Shown here piece by piece: positions 63,975-64,000 of a stretch of DNA of 64,000 nt. Numbering within the stretch: position 1 is the stretch's first letter; each line of letters begins with the position of its first letter. A model generated the notes under the pieces. It saw only the letters and a program-made list of their open reading frames with translations, ran no database searches and was not told the DNA's origin. This DNA comes from Aquincola tertiaricarbonis. GTDB lineage: Bacteria; Pseudomonadota; Gammaproteobacteria; Burkholderiales; Burkholderiaceae_C. The stretch is taken from contig NZ_CP097635.1 of assembly GCF_023573145.1 (NCBI RefSeq), forward strand, positions 3,051,830 through 3,115,829, in the 5' to 3' direction. Both the position numbers and the translations under genes were made by a program.

Positions 63975-64000
63975 TCAAGGTGGGGCGGCTGGACGCTCAC
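63975..64000 (-). repeat. IS66 right inverted repeat
   Basis: Complementary to the left end; CTGGACGCTCAC is the exact terminal 12 bases of the window. Confidence 0.85.

Larger units (their letters stand above)
61342..64000 (+). mobile_element. Complete IS66-family insertion sequence
   Basis: About 2.66 kb with the usual three genes tnpA-tnpB-tnpC in one direction. The left end starts GTGAGCGTCCAG and the right end is its exact complement for 12 bases; over 26 bases about 20 match. The right repeat ends on the final base of the window. All three reading frames look intact, so the element may still be active. It interrupts the mrr gene. Confidence 0.93.

Overview
This 64 kb window comes from a high-GC betaproteobacterium, most likely in the Burkholderiales (Rubrivivax/Leptothrix/Ideonella-like). 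That placement is an inference from the strong GC bias at third codon positions, a Bug/TctC-type orphan binding protein, two PEP-CTERM surface proteins, a urea/amide operon with FmdAB, and many LysR regulators. No rRNA, tRNA or CRISPR array was seen. Most of the window is chromosomal DNA with tightly packed operons that overlap at ATGA or GTGA. The right-hand 7 kb is a mosaic of acquired DNA.

Layout. 1-4.5 kb: the 5' end of a lytic transglycosylase lipoprotein, a soluble chemoreceptor with five PAS domains, and a multi-CheW protein. 4.8-7.2 kb: an iron-uptake membrane operon (DUF3649, PepSY, DUF3325) behind a candidate Fur box. 7.2-9.0 kb: a secreted PEP-CTERM trypsin-like protease. 9.1-13.0 kb: an amidohydrolase/GlcG-like pair and a Bug binding protein, divergent from a LysR regulator. 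13.0-15.8 kb: an Lrp regulator and a single protein joining cysteine desulfurase, persulfide dioxygenase and rhodanese. 16-20.8 kb: an M16 protease and an aminopeptidase P. 20.8-27.2 kb: a spondin-like PEP-CTERM protein, an OmpR-type two-component pair, and AhpD-like and GST genes with divergent LysR regulators.

27.2-38.2 kb: an operon for uptake of urea or short-chain amides and formamide hydrolysis (urtABCDE-fmdAB, minus strand). It diverges from an NCS1-type permease fused through a cysteine cluster to a hybrid histidine kinase and receiver, followed by an overlapping LuxR-type response regulator. The arrangement suggests a transporter-sensor controlling nitrogen scavenging. 38.3-44.3 kb: four linked signalling genes (REC-HD-GYP, PAS kinase, degenerate EAL-REC-PAS, HDOD).

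44.4-56.8 kb: an oxidative, non-phosphorylative aldose pathway for L-arabinose and D-galactose. It comprises an aldose epimerase, an SMP-30 lactonase, an SDR dehydrogenase, a LysR regulator, a YtfQRT/YjfF-like sugar ABC transporter, an arabonate-type IlvD/Edd dehydratase, an AraD-type keto-deoxy-sugar-acid dehydratase, and the galactonate dehydratase DgoD.

56.8-64 kb: a visibly lower-GC insert carrying a lipoprotein gene and a trypsin-like protease gene. It is flanked by two diverged copies of the dgoD 3' end; the distal copy is a remnant with a 42-bp in-frame deletion. Next comes the 3' part of an mrr restriction gene, interrupted by a complete IS66-family element whose right inverted repeat ends on the last base of the window.
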